Under the pieces are notes generated by a model that saw nothing but the letters and a program-made list of their open reading frames with translations, did not search any database and had not been told where the DNA came from. This document shows positions 1 to 11,309 of a stretch of 64,000 nt of DNA, in pieces. Within the stretch, counting starts at the first letter, position 1. Every line of letters begins with the position of its first letter. The stretch comes from Chitinivorax sp. PXF-14 (lineage in GTDB: Bacteria; Pseudomonadota; Gammaproteobacteria; Burkholderiales; SCOH01), in contig NZ_JBFNXJ010000004.1 in the NCBI RefSeq assembly GCF_040812015.1, positions 184,443-248,442 of the forward strand, written 5' to 3'. The position numbers and the translations under genes were made by a program.

Positions 1-118
1 TGGCGTCGCTATCCTCGGCTGCTGCGTTCGATGCGAGGCCGAGCGAGGCGCACGCCAGCAGGACTGCATGGGCGAGCGCCCGCTGGCGCGGGAAGGTGGG
101 TTTCTTATTGTGTTGCAT
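1..118 (-). CDS. N-terminus of an exported protein (partial, runs off the window)
   Basis: Only the first 39 codons are present; the gene continues past base 1. The visible peptide starts MQHNKKPTFPRQ, followed by a hydrophobic stretch and an ASNAAAEDSDA-like signal peptidase I region, so the product is very likely exported to the periplasm or outer membrane. An AAAGGGAG ribosome binding site lies about 12 nt before the ATG at 118. A short acidic segment straight after a signal peptide is common in TonB-dependent receptors and other outer-membrane proteins, but that is only a guess from 39 residues. Confidence 0.6.
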   Translation of the reverse strand, partial: MQHNKKPTFPRQRALAHAVLLACASLGLASNAAAEDSDA

Positions 119-191
119 GACGTTGATTGGCTCCCTTTGAGGTTGGCTGGCTTGATGGGCTCCACCCTCGCTGCGGTTTCCCGCAGTGTTT

Positions 192-683
192 TTATTTGAT
201 GTTGTTGTGTATATAGCGATGGGCGAGCGAAGCACGCTCGTCCACCCAGGCCGCCGGCGGCGAGCTGCCCGGGCCTGTGGCGGGCAACGGCCATTCGACC
301 GTGTCGTCGTCGGCGGCAGGCTGCTGCGCGTCGTCGTCGTCGAGCGTCAGCAGCAGCTCGGACAGGCGGTTCCAGCCCGAGCGGGGATTACCCATGCCGA
401 GCAGCTCGCGCGCCGAGTCGCCGCCAGGGCCGATCAGGCCCAGCAGGCGGCAGGCCTGCACGCCCGCGCTATAGCGCTCGCCGTCGCAGCCGAGCCAGTT
501 GAGCCCGGCCAGTTGCGGCAGGAAGGCCGCCAGATGTTGTCGATTGAGGCGCATCGCCGCGGCGATCTCGTCCTGGCTGGCCGGGCCGCGTTCCAGCAGC
601 CATTCGAACAGGCCCAGTTCGAGCGCCGCGCGGACCAGCTGGAAGTGCCGGAAGCTGCAGATCAGTTGGCTGGCGTAGTCCAT
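192..683 (-). CDS. Stand-alone methyltransferase dimerisation (winged-helix-like) domain protein
   Basis: The predicted protein has 163 residues. Residues 1-75 (MDYASQLICSFRHFQLVRAA, then GLFEWLLERGPASQDEIAAA and LAGLNWLGCDGERYSAG) resemble the N-terminal dimerisation domain of class I O-methyltransferases, which folds as a winged helix. The SAM-binding Rossmann domain that should follow (about 200 residues with a GxGxG loop) is absent. Instead there is a short tail with a run of Asp around residue 115 and Pro/Ala-rich sequence. A strong GAGGGAGG ribosome binding site precedes the ATG at 683. It could be a decayed methyltransferase or a small regulator using the wing-helix fold. The frame is open far upstream, but only this start has a good ribosome binding site. 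Confidence 0.6.
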   Translation of the reverse strand: MDYASQLICSFRHFQLVRAALELGLFEWLLERGPASQDEIAAAMRLNRQHLAAFLPQLAGLNWLGCDGERYSAGVQACRLLGLIGPGGDSARELLGMGNPRSGWNRLSELLLTLDDDDAQQPAADDDTVEWPLPATGPGSSPPAAWVDERASLAHRYIHNNIK

Positions 684-865
684 CTCGGCACCTCCCTCAT
701 CATCAATCATCTGTAACGTTATATTGTAAAAGATATAGCGAGGCGGCAATAGTCCAAACGGAGGAGCCCGCGCCTGTCGATTGGCGGGGGCGCCTTGCAA
801 TGCCAGCTCTTGCTGCCGACACTGAAACCATCGGCAAGCCGCCTGCCATGGCGAAGGAGGGGGAG

Positions 866-1516
866 ATGAAGTTTCGCGACCGGATGCACGCCGCCGCATT
901 GCTGGGCCAGGCCCTGCAGCGCTATCGCGGACAACGGCCGCTGGTGCTGGCCATCCCGCGCGGGGCGGTGCCCATGGGCCGTGCGCTGGCCGATGCGCTC
1001 GGCGGCGAGCTCGATGTGGTGATGGTGCGCAAGATCGGCGCGCCGTTCCAGCCTGAGTTTGCGCTGGCGGCAGTCGACGAGGCCGGCTGGGTGTACCGCA
1101 ATCCGCATGGCGGCAGCGATGCGCAGACACTGCGCTACATCGAGGCCGAGCGCGAGCGGCAACTGGCGCTGATCCGCGAACGGCGTGCGCGCTACACGCC
1201 GGGCCGGGGGCCGGCCGATCCGCGCGGCCGCGTGGTGATCGTCGTCGACGATGGCTTGGCGACCGGCGCCACGATGATCGCCGCGCTGCATGCGCTGCGC
1301 GACAAGCAGCCGGCGCGGCTGGTGTGCGCGGTGCCGGTGGCGCCGTCCGATGTGCTGAGCAAGATCGGGCCGCTGGCGGACGAGGTGGTCTGCCTCGCCA
1401 CACCCACCGACTTCAGCGCGGTCGGGCAGTTTTACGAGCGTTTCGACCAGGTCGAGGATGCCGAGGTGGTGGCTGTGCTGCACGGCACGGCGGGCGGGCC
1501 TGCCGGGCAAGACTGA
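866..1516 (+). CDS. Phosphoribosyltransferase-domain protein
   Basis: The protein has 216 residues and a type I phosphoribosyltransferase fold. The PRPP-binding loop is clear at VVIVVDDGLATGATM (about residues 123-137), and the N-terminal PRGAVPMG segment is typical of this uncharacterised bacterial subgroup, often found next to stress or dienelactone-hydrolase genes. The substrate is unknown; it is not one of the standard purine or pyrimidine salvage enzymes by length or motif. Three in-frame ATGs exist (800, 848, 866). The last is chosen because AAGGAGGGGGAG sits directly upstream of it. It is divergent from the dimerisation-domain gene. Confidence 0.75.
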   Translation: MKFRDRMHAAALLGQALQRYRGQRPLVLAIPRGAVPMGRALADALGGELDVVMVRKIGAPFQPEFALAAVDEAGWVYRNPHGGSDAQTLRYIEAERERQLALIRERRARYTPGRGPADPRGRVVIVVDDGLATGATMIAALHALRDKQPARLVCAVPVAPSDVLSKIGPLADEVVCLATPTDFSAVGQFYERFDQVEDAEVVAVLHGTAGGPAGQD

Positions 1517-1529
1517 CGCGGCCCTGGGC

Positions 1530-1691
1530 TCAAGGCCTATGGCCGAGCCTGAGGCCGGCGATTTCCAGGCCCGCGCCCACGGCGAGCAGCAGGTAGCCCA
1601 CGCCGCCCGCGGTGGCGGACCAGATCAGGAAGGCCCCGGCGATCAGCAGGGTGACGACGGCGGTGCGTCGTTTGGCTGGGTGTCGCAGCAT
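1530..1691 (-). CDS. Small two-helix membrane protein (53 aa)
   Basis: The product is a 53-residue peptide beginning MLRHPAKRRTAVVTLLIAGA, with a basic N-terminus and two predicted membrane segments (about residues 11-27 and 31-47) separated by a Gly-rich turn (TAGGVG). A good AGGAG ribosome binding site lies 7-8 nt before the ATG at 1691; the open frame continues upstream but without such a site. It sits tail to tail with the phosphoribosyltransferase gene. No function can be assigned; the shape resembles many small uncharacterised inner-membrane proteins. Confidence 0.55.
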   Translation of the reverse strand: MLRHPAKRRTAVVTLLIAGAFLIWSATAGGVGYLLLAVGAGLEIAGLRLGHRP

Positions 1692-1877
1692 GGTCGTTCT
1701 CCTTGCCTGGGGAGGTTCATGCTCGTTTAGACCGCCGAACCGGAAAACGGTTGGCTGCCCCGTGCAACGTGCCGTGTGCGGCATCGCACCGTTTTCTCGA
1801 CCAAGCCCCGCCCGGCGGATGGGCGAGGCCTGCAGCTTTTCCTTGATGCCTTTTTCCACCCGATCGTCAGCGCGCGA

Positions 1878-4154
<2,277 letters not shown>

Positions 4155-4402
4155 CGTGTCTTTCCTCCGGTGGTGGCGTGTCGCGCCGCGCTCGTCGTGG
4201 GGCGGTCGTGCTTGTGGGCGCAGGCCAGGGCGCCATGGCTTGCTTCCCTTAAGGATAGTGATTTGTGCGCATTTCGTGAGCCGCCGGAAGTCCGCAGGTG
4301 GCGCTTGCGGAAAACCGCAGGTCGCAGCCGGCCCGGGCGCGGGAGGACAGCCCCACGGCCGCGTGCTATCGTGCGCCTGCTCAATCTTCCCGTGCCCCTG
4401 CC

Positions 4403-5170
4403 ATGCTCGACGACCACGCCATCCACGCCGCCGCCCAACTGCTCGCCCAGCGCCGCCTGGCGGGCACGCCGGGGCCGCGCCTGCCCTTGTCCTGCCGGCC
4501 GTCGTCGGTGGACGAGGGGCTCGCGATCCAGGCCGCGACGGCAGCCGCGCTCGGCGATGGCGTTGGTGGCTGGAAGTGCGGCCTGCCGTCGGCCGAGCGG
4601 GTGGTGATCGGCCCGATCTACCGCAGCGTGATCCATGACGCCTCGCCGTGCCCGGTATGGGCCGGCCAGGGCACGGTGCGGGCCGAGCCCGAGCTGGCCT
4701 TCGTGCTCGGGCGCGACCTGCCGCCGCGGGCGACCCCTTACGATGAGGCCGAGATCGACGCGGCCGTCGCGGAGGCGAGGCTCGCGCTGGAATTGATCGA
4801 TTGCCGTTACGATGCCCCGGACGACGCCGGTTTTCCCGAGCTGCTGGCCGACGGCCTGTTCAACCAGGGGCTACTGCTGGGGCCGCGCGTGCCGCTGGCC
4901 TATGCCCGGCGGGCAGCCGATCTTGCCATCACGCTGCGCCAGGGCGGGGAGGTCAGCCCGCTGGCAGGCCGCCATCCCGCTGGTCTGCCGCTGGCGCCGC
5001 TGTATTGGCTGGCCGAGTTCCTGCGCGGCCGCAATATGGGCTTGCAGGCCGGGCAGGTGGTGATCACCGGCTCCTACGCCGGCGTGCTCACGCTGCCGCT
5101 GGCGCAGCCGATCGAGATCGGCTTTGGCGAACTGGGCCAGCTGCAGGCGCAGTTCGCCGCCAGGGTTTGA
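4403..5170 (+). CDS. FAH-family hydratase/decarboxylase (2-keto-4-pentenoate hydratase-like)
   Basis: The 255-residue protein has the fumarylacetoacetase C-terminal fold as found in MhpD/DmpE-type enzymes. GGWKCGLPSAE near residue 50 and the AEPELAFVLGRDL segment, whose Glu residues are the usual divalent metal ligands, are visible, followed by LELIDCRYD and a closing GQVVITGSYAG motif. Family members hydrate 2-keto-4-pentenoate or decarboxylate 4-oxalocrotonate in aromatic meta-cleavage. No other catabolic genes are nearby, so the real substrate is uncertain. The start at 4403 fits the family N-terminus; upstream ATGs would add an unlikely Arg/Ala-rich extension. It ends 3 bp from the convergent ccoG. 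Confidence 0.75.
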   Translation: MLDDHAIHAAAQLLAQRRLAGTPGPRLPLSCRPSSVDEGLAIQAATAAALGDGVGGWKCGLPSAERVVIGPIYRSVIHDASPCPVWAGQGTVRAEPELAFVLGRDLPPRATPYDEAEIDAAVAEARLALELIDCRYDAPDDAGFPELLADGLFNQGLLLGPRVPLAYARRAADLAITLRQGGEVSPLAGRHPAGLPLAPLYWLAEFLRGRNMGLQAGQVVITGSYAGVLTLPLAQPIEIGFGELGQLQAQFAARV

Positions 5171-5173
5171 CGC

Positions 5174-6604
5174 TCAGGGCAGGATGAACGAGCTGCCCTG
5201 GGTGACGCTGATGTGGCGGTCGTCGCTGGCCGTGATGTGGAATTCCAGCTGCCGCGTGCCGTGCAGCTCGCCGTCGCCGGGCACCTGCACCGTGACTGGC
5301 AGCGGGCTGCTGCTGCCGGCCGGCACGGTGACGCTGAGCGCGCCCTGCTGGCGGATGCCGGGCAGGCCTGCCACGGCGATGTCGAAGCGGCGCGGCTGTT
5401 CGGCCAGGTTGTGAATCTCCAGCGTGTAGATATTCTCGATCGCGCCTTCGTCGGTCTCGCGCATCAGCGCGCCGCGGTCGCGGATCACGTCCACCCTTAA
5501 CGGCACGCGCTGGCTCAGCATCACGCTGGCGCCGACCAGTAGCGCGAGCATCAGCCCGCTGTAGACCGCGATGCGCGGCCGCTTGAGGCTGCCCGCCCAG
5601 CGCTGCCCGGCGAGCATGCGCTCGGAGCCGTAGCGGATCAGGCCGCGTGCATAGCCGACCTTGTCCATCACCGTGTTGCAGGCGTCGACGCACAGGCCGC
5701 AGCCGATGCACTCGTACTGCAGTCCCTGGCGGATGTCGATGCCGGCCGGGCACACCTGCACGCAGATGCCGCAATCGACGCAATCGCCACGCGGGGCGGC
5801 TTGCGTCTGGGCTTGAGCCTGAACCTGGGTGTTCGGCTGCGCCTTGGCATGGCGCGCGCCGCGCGGCTCGCCACGGGCGGCATCATAGGTGACGGTAACC
5901 GTGTCGGCATCGAACATCGCGCCCTGGAAGCGTGAGTAGGGGCACATGTGCTTGCACACCTGCTCGCGCAGCACGCCGGCCTGCAGATAGGTGAACATGG
6001 CGTAGAACAGCAGCCAGAAGCCTTCCCACGGGCCGAGCGAGAAGTTCGCCAGATTGTGCGCGAGCGTCTTGATCGGGGTGAAATAGCCGACGAAGGTGAA
6101 GCCGGTGACGCTGGCCAGTGCCACCCACAGCAGGTACTTGGCGCCCTTGCGCGTGATCTTGCCGGCGTGCCACGGCGCCTGGTCGAGCCGGATGCGCGCC
6201 AGGCGCGAGCCCTCGGTCTTTTCCTCGATCCACATGAACATCGCGGTGTACACCGTCTGCGGACAGGCAAAGCCGCAGAACACGCGCCCGGCCACGGCGG
6301 TAAACAGGAACAGGCCGAAGGCCGCCAACATCAGCAGGAACGCGAGGTAGATCGCATCCTGCGGCCACAGCACCAGGCCGAACAGGTAGAACTTGCGCTC
6401 GACGATATCGAACAGCACCGCCTGGCGGCCCTGCCAGGGCAGCCAGCAGAGGCCGTAGAAGATCAGCTGGGTCAGCCACACCATGGCCCAGCGCAGGCTG
6501 TTGTAGCGGCCCTGCGTCGAGCGCACGTAAACCTTGTTGCCCTGCTTGTTGTAGAAGTCGATGCGTTGCGCGGCGGCGGGCCGGGCACTGTCGATGCTGC
6601 TCAT
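5174..6604 (-). CDS. ccoG: Cytochrome c oxidase accessory protein CcoG (FixG/RdxA)
   Basis: CcoG is an inner-membrane iron-sulfur protein needed for maturation of cbb3-type cytochrome oxidase, acting in copper reduction/delivery. The 476-residue protein has several membrane spans in its N-terminal half, the GRVFCGFACPQTVYTAMFMW motif, CKHMCPYSRFQGAMFD, and two 4Fe-4S ferredoxin motifs (CVDCGICVQVCP and CIGCGLCVDACN). One further span and an Ig-like periplasmic domain follow. A Gln/Ala-rich insertion (TQVQAQAQTQAA) sits just before the first ferredoxin motif. No ccoNOPQ or ccoHIS genes are in the window, so it is separated from the oxidase operon. It is divergent from the MocR regulator. Confidence 0.95.
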   Translation of the reverse strand: MSSIDSARPAAAQRIDFYNKQGNKVYVRSTQGRYNSLRWAMVWLTQLIFYGLCWLPWQGRQAVLFDIVERKFYLFGLVLWPQDAIYLAFLLMLAAFGLFLFTAVAGRVFCGFACPQTVYTAMFMWIEEKTEGSRLARIRLDQAPWHAGKITRKGAKYLLWVALASVTGFTFVGYFTPIKTLAHNLANFSLGPWEGFWLLFYAMFTYLQAGVLREQVCKHMCPYSRFQGAMFDADTVTVTYDAARGEPRGARHAKAQPNTQVQAQAQTQAAPRGDCVDCGICVQVCPAGIDIRQGLQYECIGCGLCVDACNTVMDKVGYARGLIRYGSERMLAGQRWAGSLKRPRIAVYSGLMLALLVGASVMLSQRVPLRVDVIRDRGALMRETDEGAIENIYTLEIHNLAEQPRRFDIAVAGLPGIRQQGALSVTVPAGSSSPLPVTVQVPGDGELHGTRQLEFHITASDDRHISVTQGSSFILP

Positions 6605-6708
6605 GATGCGATCCCTGTGGCGGTTTGGCGATGCCAGTAGACCACGGGCGGGCGGGCTATAACAGATTCAGTTATGCTGATAGCTGACTAAAACAGTTTG
6701 TGGCCGCC

Positions 6709-8118
6709 ATGACCCGCTACGAAGCCCTCGCGCAGTCGGTGATCGAGATGATTCAGCAGGGTGTGTTGCGGCCAGGCGAACGGATTCCGTCGATACGCGC
6801 CGCCAGCCGCCACCATGGCGTCAACCCGCTGACCGTGATGCAGGCTTACCAGCTGCTCGAAAGCCAGGGCTGGGTGCTGGCCCGGCCGCAATCGGGCTAC
6901 TACGTGCGCGCGCGGCGCGGCCAGCGCCTGCCCGAGCCCGGCATGAGCCGGCCCGTGGCGCAGTCAGGCGAGCTCGATGTCAGCGACTTCGTGTTCGAGA
7001 TACTGGAGGCGAGCAAGAACCCGGCGGTGGTGCCGTTCGGCTCGGCCTTCCCGAGCCCCATGCTGTTTCCGCTCGACAAGCTGGCGCGCTCGCTCGCCGG
7101 CAGCACGCGACGGCTCGACCCGTGGAGCACGGTGACCCACCTGCCGCCCGGCAACGAGGAGCTGCGGCGGCAGATCGCGCTGCGCTATCTCGCGGCCGGC
7201 GTCACGGTGTCGCCGAACGAGATCGTCATCACCTCGGGCGCGCTCGAAGCGCTGACGCTGAGCCTGCAGGCGGTCACCGAGCCCGGTGATCTGGTCGCGA
7301 TCGAATCGCCGACCTTCTATGCGGCGCTGCAGGCGATCGAGCGGCTGCGCCTGAAGGCGATCGAGATCCCCACCCACCCGCGCGACGGCATCGACCTCGC
7401 GGCCCTGGGCGACGCGCTGGCACGCCAGCCGATCAAGGCCTGCTGGCTCATGACGAATTTCCAGAACCCCACCGGTAGCCTGATGCCCGACGACAACAAG
7501 CGCGAGCTGGTCGCGCTGCTGGCCCGCCACGCGGTGCCGCTGATTGAGGACGATGTCTACGGCGAGCTGTATTTCGGCGCGCCACCGCGCCATGCCAAGG
7601 CCGACGATCACGCCGGGCTGGTGCTGCACTGCGCGTCGTTTTCGAAATGCCTGGCGCCAGGCTACCGCGTCGGCTGGGTGGCGGCCGGGCGCTTCGCGCA
7701 GGCGGTGCAGCGGCTCAAGTTCATGACCACGCTGACCGCCGGCATCCCGGTGCAGGCCGCGCTGGCCGACTACCTCAAGCATGGCGGCTACGACACCCAT
7801 CTGCGGCGCCTGCGGCGCACGCTGGCGACCCAGCAGGCGCAGATGAGCGAGGCGATCGGGCGGCTGTTCCCGCCCGGTACACGGCTGACCCAGCCCGAGG
7901 GCGGCTATTTTCTCTGGCTCGAACTGCCGCCCGCCGTCGATGCCGTCGCCCTGCACCGGCGGGCGCTGGAGCAGGGCATCAGCATCGCACCGGGGCCGAT
8001 CTTCTCGGCCCGGCGCGACTACCGCAACGCCATCCGCCTCAACTGCGGGCACCCGTTCACCAGCCAGCACGAGGCGGCGCTGGCCCTGCTCGGGCAATGG
8101 GCGGCCGAGGCGGGTTAG
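6709..8118 (+). CDS. MocR-type regulator: GntR winged helix fused to PLP aminotransferase-like domain
   Basis: The product (469 residues from ATG 6709) has an N-terminal GntR helix-turn-helix (RPGERIPSIRAASRHHGVNP, residues about 23-42, then a wing ending GYYVRA). After a linker comes a fold-type I aminotransferase domain with NFQNPTGS, DDVYGELYF and the PLP-lysine segment SFSKCLAPGYRVGW. Proteins of this kind sense PLP or an amino compound and control PLP or amino-acid genes; the target is not evident. A GTG at 6700 is an alternative start. The 104-bp spacer shared with ccoG carries a TATAAC -10-like element and AT-rich repeats around CAGTT that may be an autoregulatory site. Confidence 0.88.
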   Translation: MTRYEALAQSVIEMIQQGVLRPGERIPSIRAASRHHGVNPLTVMQAYQLLESQGWVLARPQSGYYVRARRGQRLPEPGMSRPVAQSGELDVSDFVFEILEASKNPAVVPFGSAFPSPMLFPLDKLARSLAGSTRRLDPWSTVTHLPPGNEELRRQIALRYLAAGVTVSPNEIVITSGALEALTLSLQAVTEPGDLVAIESPTFYAALQAIERLRLKAIEIPTHPRDGIDLAALGDALARQPIKACWLMTNFQNPTGSLMPDDNKRELVALLARHAVPLIEDDVYGELYFGAPPRHAKADDHAGLVLHCASFSKCLAPGYRVGWVAAGRFAQAVQRLKFMTTLTAGIPVQAALADYLKHGGYDTHLRRLRRTLATQQAQMSEAIGRLFPPGTRLTQPEGGYFLWLELPPAVDAVALHRRALEQGISIAPGPIFSARRDYRNAIRLNCGHPFTSQHEAALALLGQWAAEAG

Positions 8119-8324
8119 GGCGCGGCACGGGCTGCCCCGGTGCGGTCGTCTGCCCGCTCATGGTGAGCCGCGATTGTGTTCCCCTCGGCGCTTGCGCCCG
8201 GGCCTCATGGCGCGACAGGGTGTCGTGGCTCGGCGTATAGGCCGCCGTGTTGGCGTGGGCCTCGCCGCTGGGCACCTGCCTCGATCCGGGCTGGCCACGC
8301 TCGCACCCGAGCTGACGCGCCGCC
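8119..8324. other. Intergenic spacer, no gene seen
   Basis: This stretch separates the convergent MocR gene and the lipoprotein gene. No start with a ribosome binding site, no tRNA and no terminator-like stem followed by a T-tract was found on either strand. Confidence 0.5.
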
Positions 8325-8834
8325 TTACTTGGCGCGGGGCTTCAGGCTGGTGACAAAGCGGTCGATTTCCTTCTGGTTGCCCTCACCCGCCTTGGGCCAC
8401 GCCGCGGCGAGCACCAGGTAGCCGGCGTGGTACATGATCCGGCCGGACTGCTTGCCCGACGCCGTCTGCGCGACGATGTCCTTCGCCCGCGCGCCATCGA
8501 CGGTGAGCGCGATCGACGACACGATCTTGCCGCGCCCATCCTGCTCCATGATGTTCTCCATATTGGCGAACGCCATGTCCAGCTGGCCCTGATCCACCTG
8601 CTGCGCGAACTCGAGCGAGATCGTCATCAGATTGCTGTCGCCGGACTGCGCCAGGCACATCCTGGCCTCGCTCGCATAGGGCACATTCTGGTCATGGCAG
8701 TCGAACGCCACCCCGGGCGGCGTCGACACGCTGACATTGCCATGGGCGAACACATAGGGCTGCCACCGGCCGCAGCCGCCGAGCAGCAGGGGCAACAGCA
8801 GGCACAGCGCGCGCAACGTAGGGGAGTGGGGCAT
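8325..8834 (-). CDS. Putative lipoprotein of unknown function
   Basis: From ATG 8834 the protein has 169 residues. It opens with MPHSPTLRALCLLLPLLLGG followed by Cys21, a good lipobox (LLGGC), so it should be lipidated and anchored in the inner or outer membrane facing the periplasm. The mature part is soluble, with an early GVAFDCHDQNVPYASEARMC stretch that could hold a disulfide, and a C-terminus ending in LKPRAK. No known domain was recognised. The frame is open 36 codons further upstream, but only this start gives a signal peptide. It lies downstream of tRNA-Ala, separated from it by the terminator at 8984-9012. Confidence 0.65.
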   Translation of the reverse strand: MPHSPTLRALCLLLPLLLGGCGRWQPYVFAHGNVSVSTPPGVAFDCHDQNVPYASEARMCLAQSGDSNLMTISLEFAQQVDQGQLDMAFANMENIMEQDGRGKIVSSIALTVDGARAKDIVAQTASGKQSGRIMYHAGYLVLAAAWPKAGEGNQKEIDRFVTSLKPRAK

Positions 8835-8983
8835 GGGGTGTCCTGGGCGGGTGATGAAGGCGGGGCCGCAGCCGGAGAGGTTTTTTCCGCTGCGGCAAAT
8901 CGAGCATTTTTCGGCGCGAGATGCTAGCCCGAGCCCCGGCATGCGTCAACGCGGCGCAAGCTGGGCATGCTGCGGCCACGGAG

Positions 8984-9012
8984 CAAAACAAAAGCCAGGC
9001 TCGCACCCGGCT
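8984..9012 (-). terminator. Rho-independent terminator after tRNA-Ala
   Basis: Read on the minus strand, a 7-bp stem (AGCCGGG with CCTGGCT, one G-U pair) and 6-nt loop are followed by TTTTGTTTT. It lies 13 bases beyond the tRNA 3' end and would end the tRNA transcript and any read-through from cobS. Confidence 0.75.
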
Positions 9013-9024
9013 TGGTAGGGAATG

Positions 9025-9097
9025 TGGACCGAAGGAGGATCGAACTCCCGACCTCTGCGTTGCGAACGCAGCGCTCTCCCAGCTGAGCTATCGGCCC
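9025..9097 (-). tRNA. tRNA-Ala (anticodon CGC)
   Basis: Seventy-three bases fold as a complete cloverleaf. The acceptor stem GGGCCGA/TCGGTCC carries the G3-U70 pair that identifies alanine tRNAs. The D arm has AGCTCAGCTGGGAGAGC; the anticodon stem CTGCG/CGCAG encloses the loop TTCGCAA, giving anticodon CGC for codon GCG; the T loop contains GTTCGATCC. The discriminator base is A73 and the CCA end is not encoded. It lies 38 bp downstream of cobS on the same strand. A weak promoter (TTGAGC, 17 bp, TACGCT on the minus strand, near 9111-9139) could drive it alone, but co-transcription with the cobalamin operon is also possible. Confidence 0.95.
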
Positions 9098-9135
9098 GGT
9101 TTGAATTTTCAGCGTAGCCCAAGCCGGGGCGTCGC

Positions 9136-9855
9136 TCAAGCCATCTGCAGCGCGACCGCGAGCAGCAGGGCGGCGAGTTCGACGACTTCGACGCCGGCGC
9201 CGAGGCAGTCGCCGCTCATGCCGCCGAGCGTGCGCAGCAGCCAGCGGCGGTAGAGCCAGATGGCGACTGGCGTGGCCAGCAGCGCCGGTGCGGCCCAGGC
9301 CGAGGCGGCGAGCAGGGCCAGCAGCCAGGCCCAGCGTGCGCGGCGCGGCAGCGCCCAGGCGAATTGCTCGCCCATGCCAGGCGACAGCGCCGGCAGCGTC
9401 TGCCAGAACAGCACGCCGAGCCGCGCCCAGGCCGGAATCAGCAGCAGTGCGGCCCAGTGCTGGCCGCGCGCGAGCAGCATCAGCAGGACCAGCTTGCCGG
9501 CCAGGTGCAGGATCAGCGTGAGCACGCCGAAGCTACCGAGGTGCGGGTCTTTCATCACCGCGAGCAGCCGTTCGCGGTCGCGGTGGGCGGCGCCGAGCGC
9601 GTCGGCGACGTCGGCCAGGCCATCGAGGTGAAGGCCGCCGGTCAGCAGCGCCCAGGCGAGCACGCCAGCCCAGGCGGCGAGCCACGGATCGAGCCTGGCC
9701 GCCGGCCAGACGGCCGCCAGCAGGAGCGCGCCGAGCAGCAGGCCGACGAGCGGGAACCAGCGTGCCGATTCGGCCAGCCGCTCGGGGCGGAAGTCGCTGA
9801 CCTGTGGCGTGGGCAGGCGGGTGAGGAACTGGATGGCGAGGATCAGGCGCGTCAT
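9136..9855 (-). CDS. cobS: Adenosylcobinamide-GDP ribazoletransferase (CobS)
   Basis: CobS joins adenosylcobinamide-GDP with alpha-ribazole (or its phosphate) to form the cobalamin nucleotide loop; it is an integral inner-membrane enzyme. The 239-residue product begins [18 protein letters not shown], has the conserved [18 protein letters not shown] motif (about residues 68-85) with metal-binding acidic residues, [10 protein letters not shown], and several hydrophobic helices. Its ATG at 9855 overlaps the cobQ stop codon as ATGA. It is the last protein gene of the cobalamin operon. Confidence 0.95.
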   Translation of the reverse strand: MTRLILAIQFLTRLPTPQVSDFRPERLAESARWFPLVGLLLGALLLAAVWPAARLDPWLAAWAGVLAWALLTGGLHLDGLADVADALGAAHRDRERLLAVMKDPHLGSFGVLTLILHLAGKLVLLMLLARGQHWAALLLIPAWARLGVLFWQTLPALSPGMGEQFAWALPRRARWAWLLALLAASAWAAPALLATPVAIWLYRRWLLRTLGGMSGDCLGAGVEVVELAALLLAVALQMA

Positions 9856-11309
9856 GGCAGCATCAACCCGGCTGCGCGGGCGCGGTCGGCATCGAGCGCG
9901 GCGTCGAGCGCGTCGGTCAGGCGGTCGATGGCCTGCTCCAGCTGCGTTTCGGCCGATGCCGTGGCGTGGCTGCCGCAGCCGGCCCAGGCTAGCAGCAGGT
10001 CGAGCGCGGCCGGCTCGTCGAACAGGCCGTGCAGATAGCAGCCGAAGATCTGGCCGTCGGGGCTCAGCGCGCCGTCGCGACGCTGGCCGCCGTCGAGCCG
10101 TAGCGGCGACTGGCCGGCCGCGACTTGCGTGGCGCCGTGGTGGATCTCGTAGCCGCGCACCGGCGCGCACCGGCCGTCGAGGTTCAGCGTGCCGCTCACA
10201 TTGGCGAGCTGCTTCACCGGTGCGAGTGTCGTGTCGAGCGGCAGCCAGCCCAGGCCATGGCTTACGCCGGCCGCGCCTTCGAGCCCGCTCGGGTCGGCGA
10301 TGCTGCGCCCGAGCATCTGGTAGCCGCCGCAGATGCCGATCAGCTTGCCGCCGTAGCGCAGGTGCCGCGCGATGGCTTCATCCCAGCCGCGCTCGCGTAG
10401 CCAGGCCAGGTCGCCGCGCGTGTTCTTGCTGCCGGGCAGGATGATCAGGTCGGCGGGCGGGATGGCCCGGCCCGGCCCGACGAACTGGAAATCGACGCCG
10501 GGCAGGCGCCGCAGCGGGTCGAAATCGGTGTGGTTCGAGATATGCGGCAGCACCGGCACGACGATGCGGTAGCCGGCATCGCTGGCGGTGGTGCGCGGTA
10601 CGGCATCCTCGGCGGCGAGGTCGAGCCCGTGCAGATAGGGCAGCACTGCAAGCACGGGCTTGCCGGTCTGCGCTTCGAGCCAGTCGAGCCCCGGCTGCAG
10701 CAGCGAGAGATCGCCTCGGAAGCGGTTGATAATGAAGCCGCGGATACGCGCCTGCTCGCTCTCGGTGAGGCAGGCCAGGGTACCGACGATGTGCGCGAAC
10801 ACGCCGCCGCGGTCGATGTCGGCGACGAGCCACACCGGGCAGTCGGCCGCTTCGGCGAAGCCCATGTTGGCGATGTCGTTGGCGCGCAGGTTGACCTCGG
10901 CCGGGCTGCCGGCGCCCTCGACGATCACCGCGTCGTGGGCGGCCGCGAGCCGCCGCCACGAGTCGAACACGGCGGCCTTCACCTGGCGTTTGTAGGCGTG
11001 GTAATCCACCGCGTCGAGGTTGCCGATCGGGTGGCCGTGGATGATGACCTGGGCGCGGCAATCGGTGGTCGGCTTGAGCAGCACCGGGTTGTGGTCGGTA
11101 TGCGGGGCCACGCGACAGGCCGCCGCCTGCACCGCCTGGGCACGGCCGATCTCGCCGCCGTCGGCCGTCACCGCGCTGTTGAGCGCCATGTTCTGCGGCT
11201 TGAACGGCGCAACGCGCAGGCCACGGCGCACCAGCAGCCGGCACAGCGCCGTCACCAGCGTGCTCTTGCCGGCATCCGAGGTGCAGCCCTGAATCATCAA
11301 GGTAGTCAA
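9852..11309 (-). CDS. cobQ: Cobyric acid synthase (CobQ)
   Basis: CobQ amidates four side chains of adenosylcobyrinic acid a,c-diamide using glutamine and ATP. In 485 residues it shows the P-loop-like N-terminus [15 protein letters not shown], the [12 protein letters not shown] and [14 protein letters not shown] motifs of the DTB-synthetase-like domain, and a C-terminal class I glutaminase domain with the nucleophile region [12 protein letters not shown] and the catalytic His in CYLHGLFD. The best family match places the start at a TTG (11309), directly after the cobC stop codon; an ATG at 11297 is the alternative. Confidence 0.95.
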   Translation of the reverse strand: MTTLMIQGCTSDAGKSTLVTALCRLLVRRGLRVAPFKPQNMALNSAVTADGGEIGRAQAVQAAACRVAPHTDHNPVLLKPTTDCRAQVIIHGHPIGNLDAVDYHAYKRQVKAAVFDSWRRLAAAHDAVIVEGAGSPAEVNLRANDIANMGFAEAADCPVWLVADIDRGGVFAHIVGTLACLTESEQARIRGFIINRFRGDLSLLQPGLDWLEAQTGKPVLAVLPYLHGLDLAAEDAVPRTTASDAGYRIVVPVLPHISNHTDFDPLRRLPGVDFQFVGPGRAIPPADLIILPGSKNTRGDLAWLRERGWDEAIARHLRYGGKLIGICGGYQMLGRSIADPSGLEGAAGVSHGLGWLPLDTTLAPVKQLANVSGTLNLDGRCAPVRGYEIHHGATQVAAGQSPLRLDGGQRRDGALSPDGQIFGCYLHGLFDEPAALDLLLAWAGCGSHATASAETQLEQAIDRLTDALDAALDADRARAAGLMLP

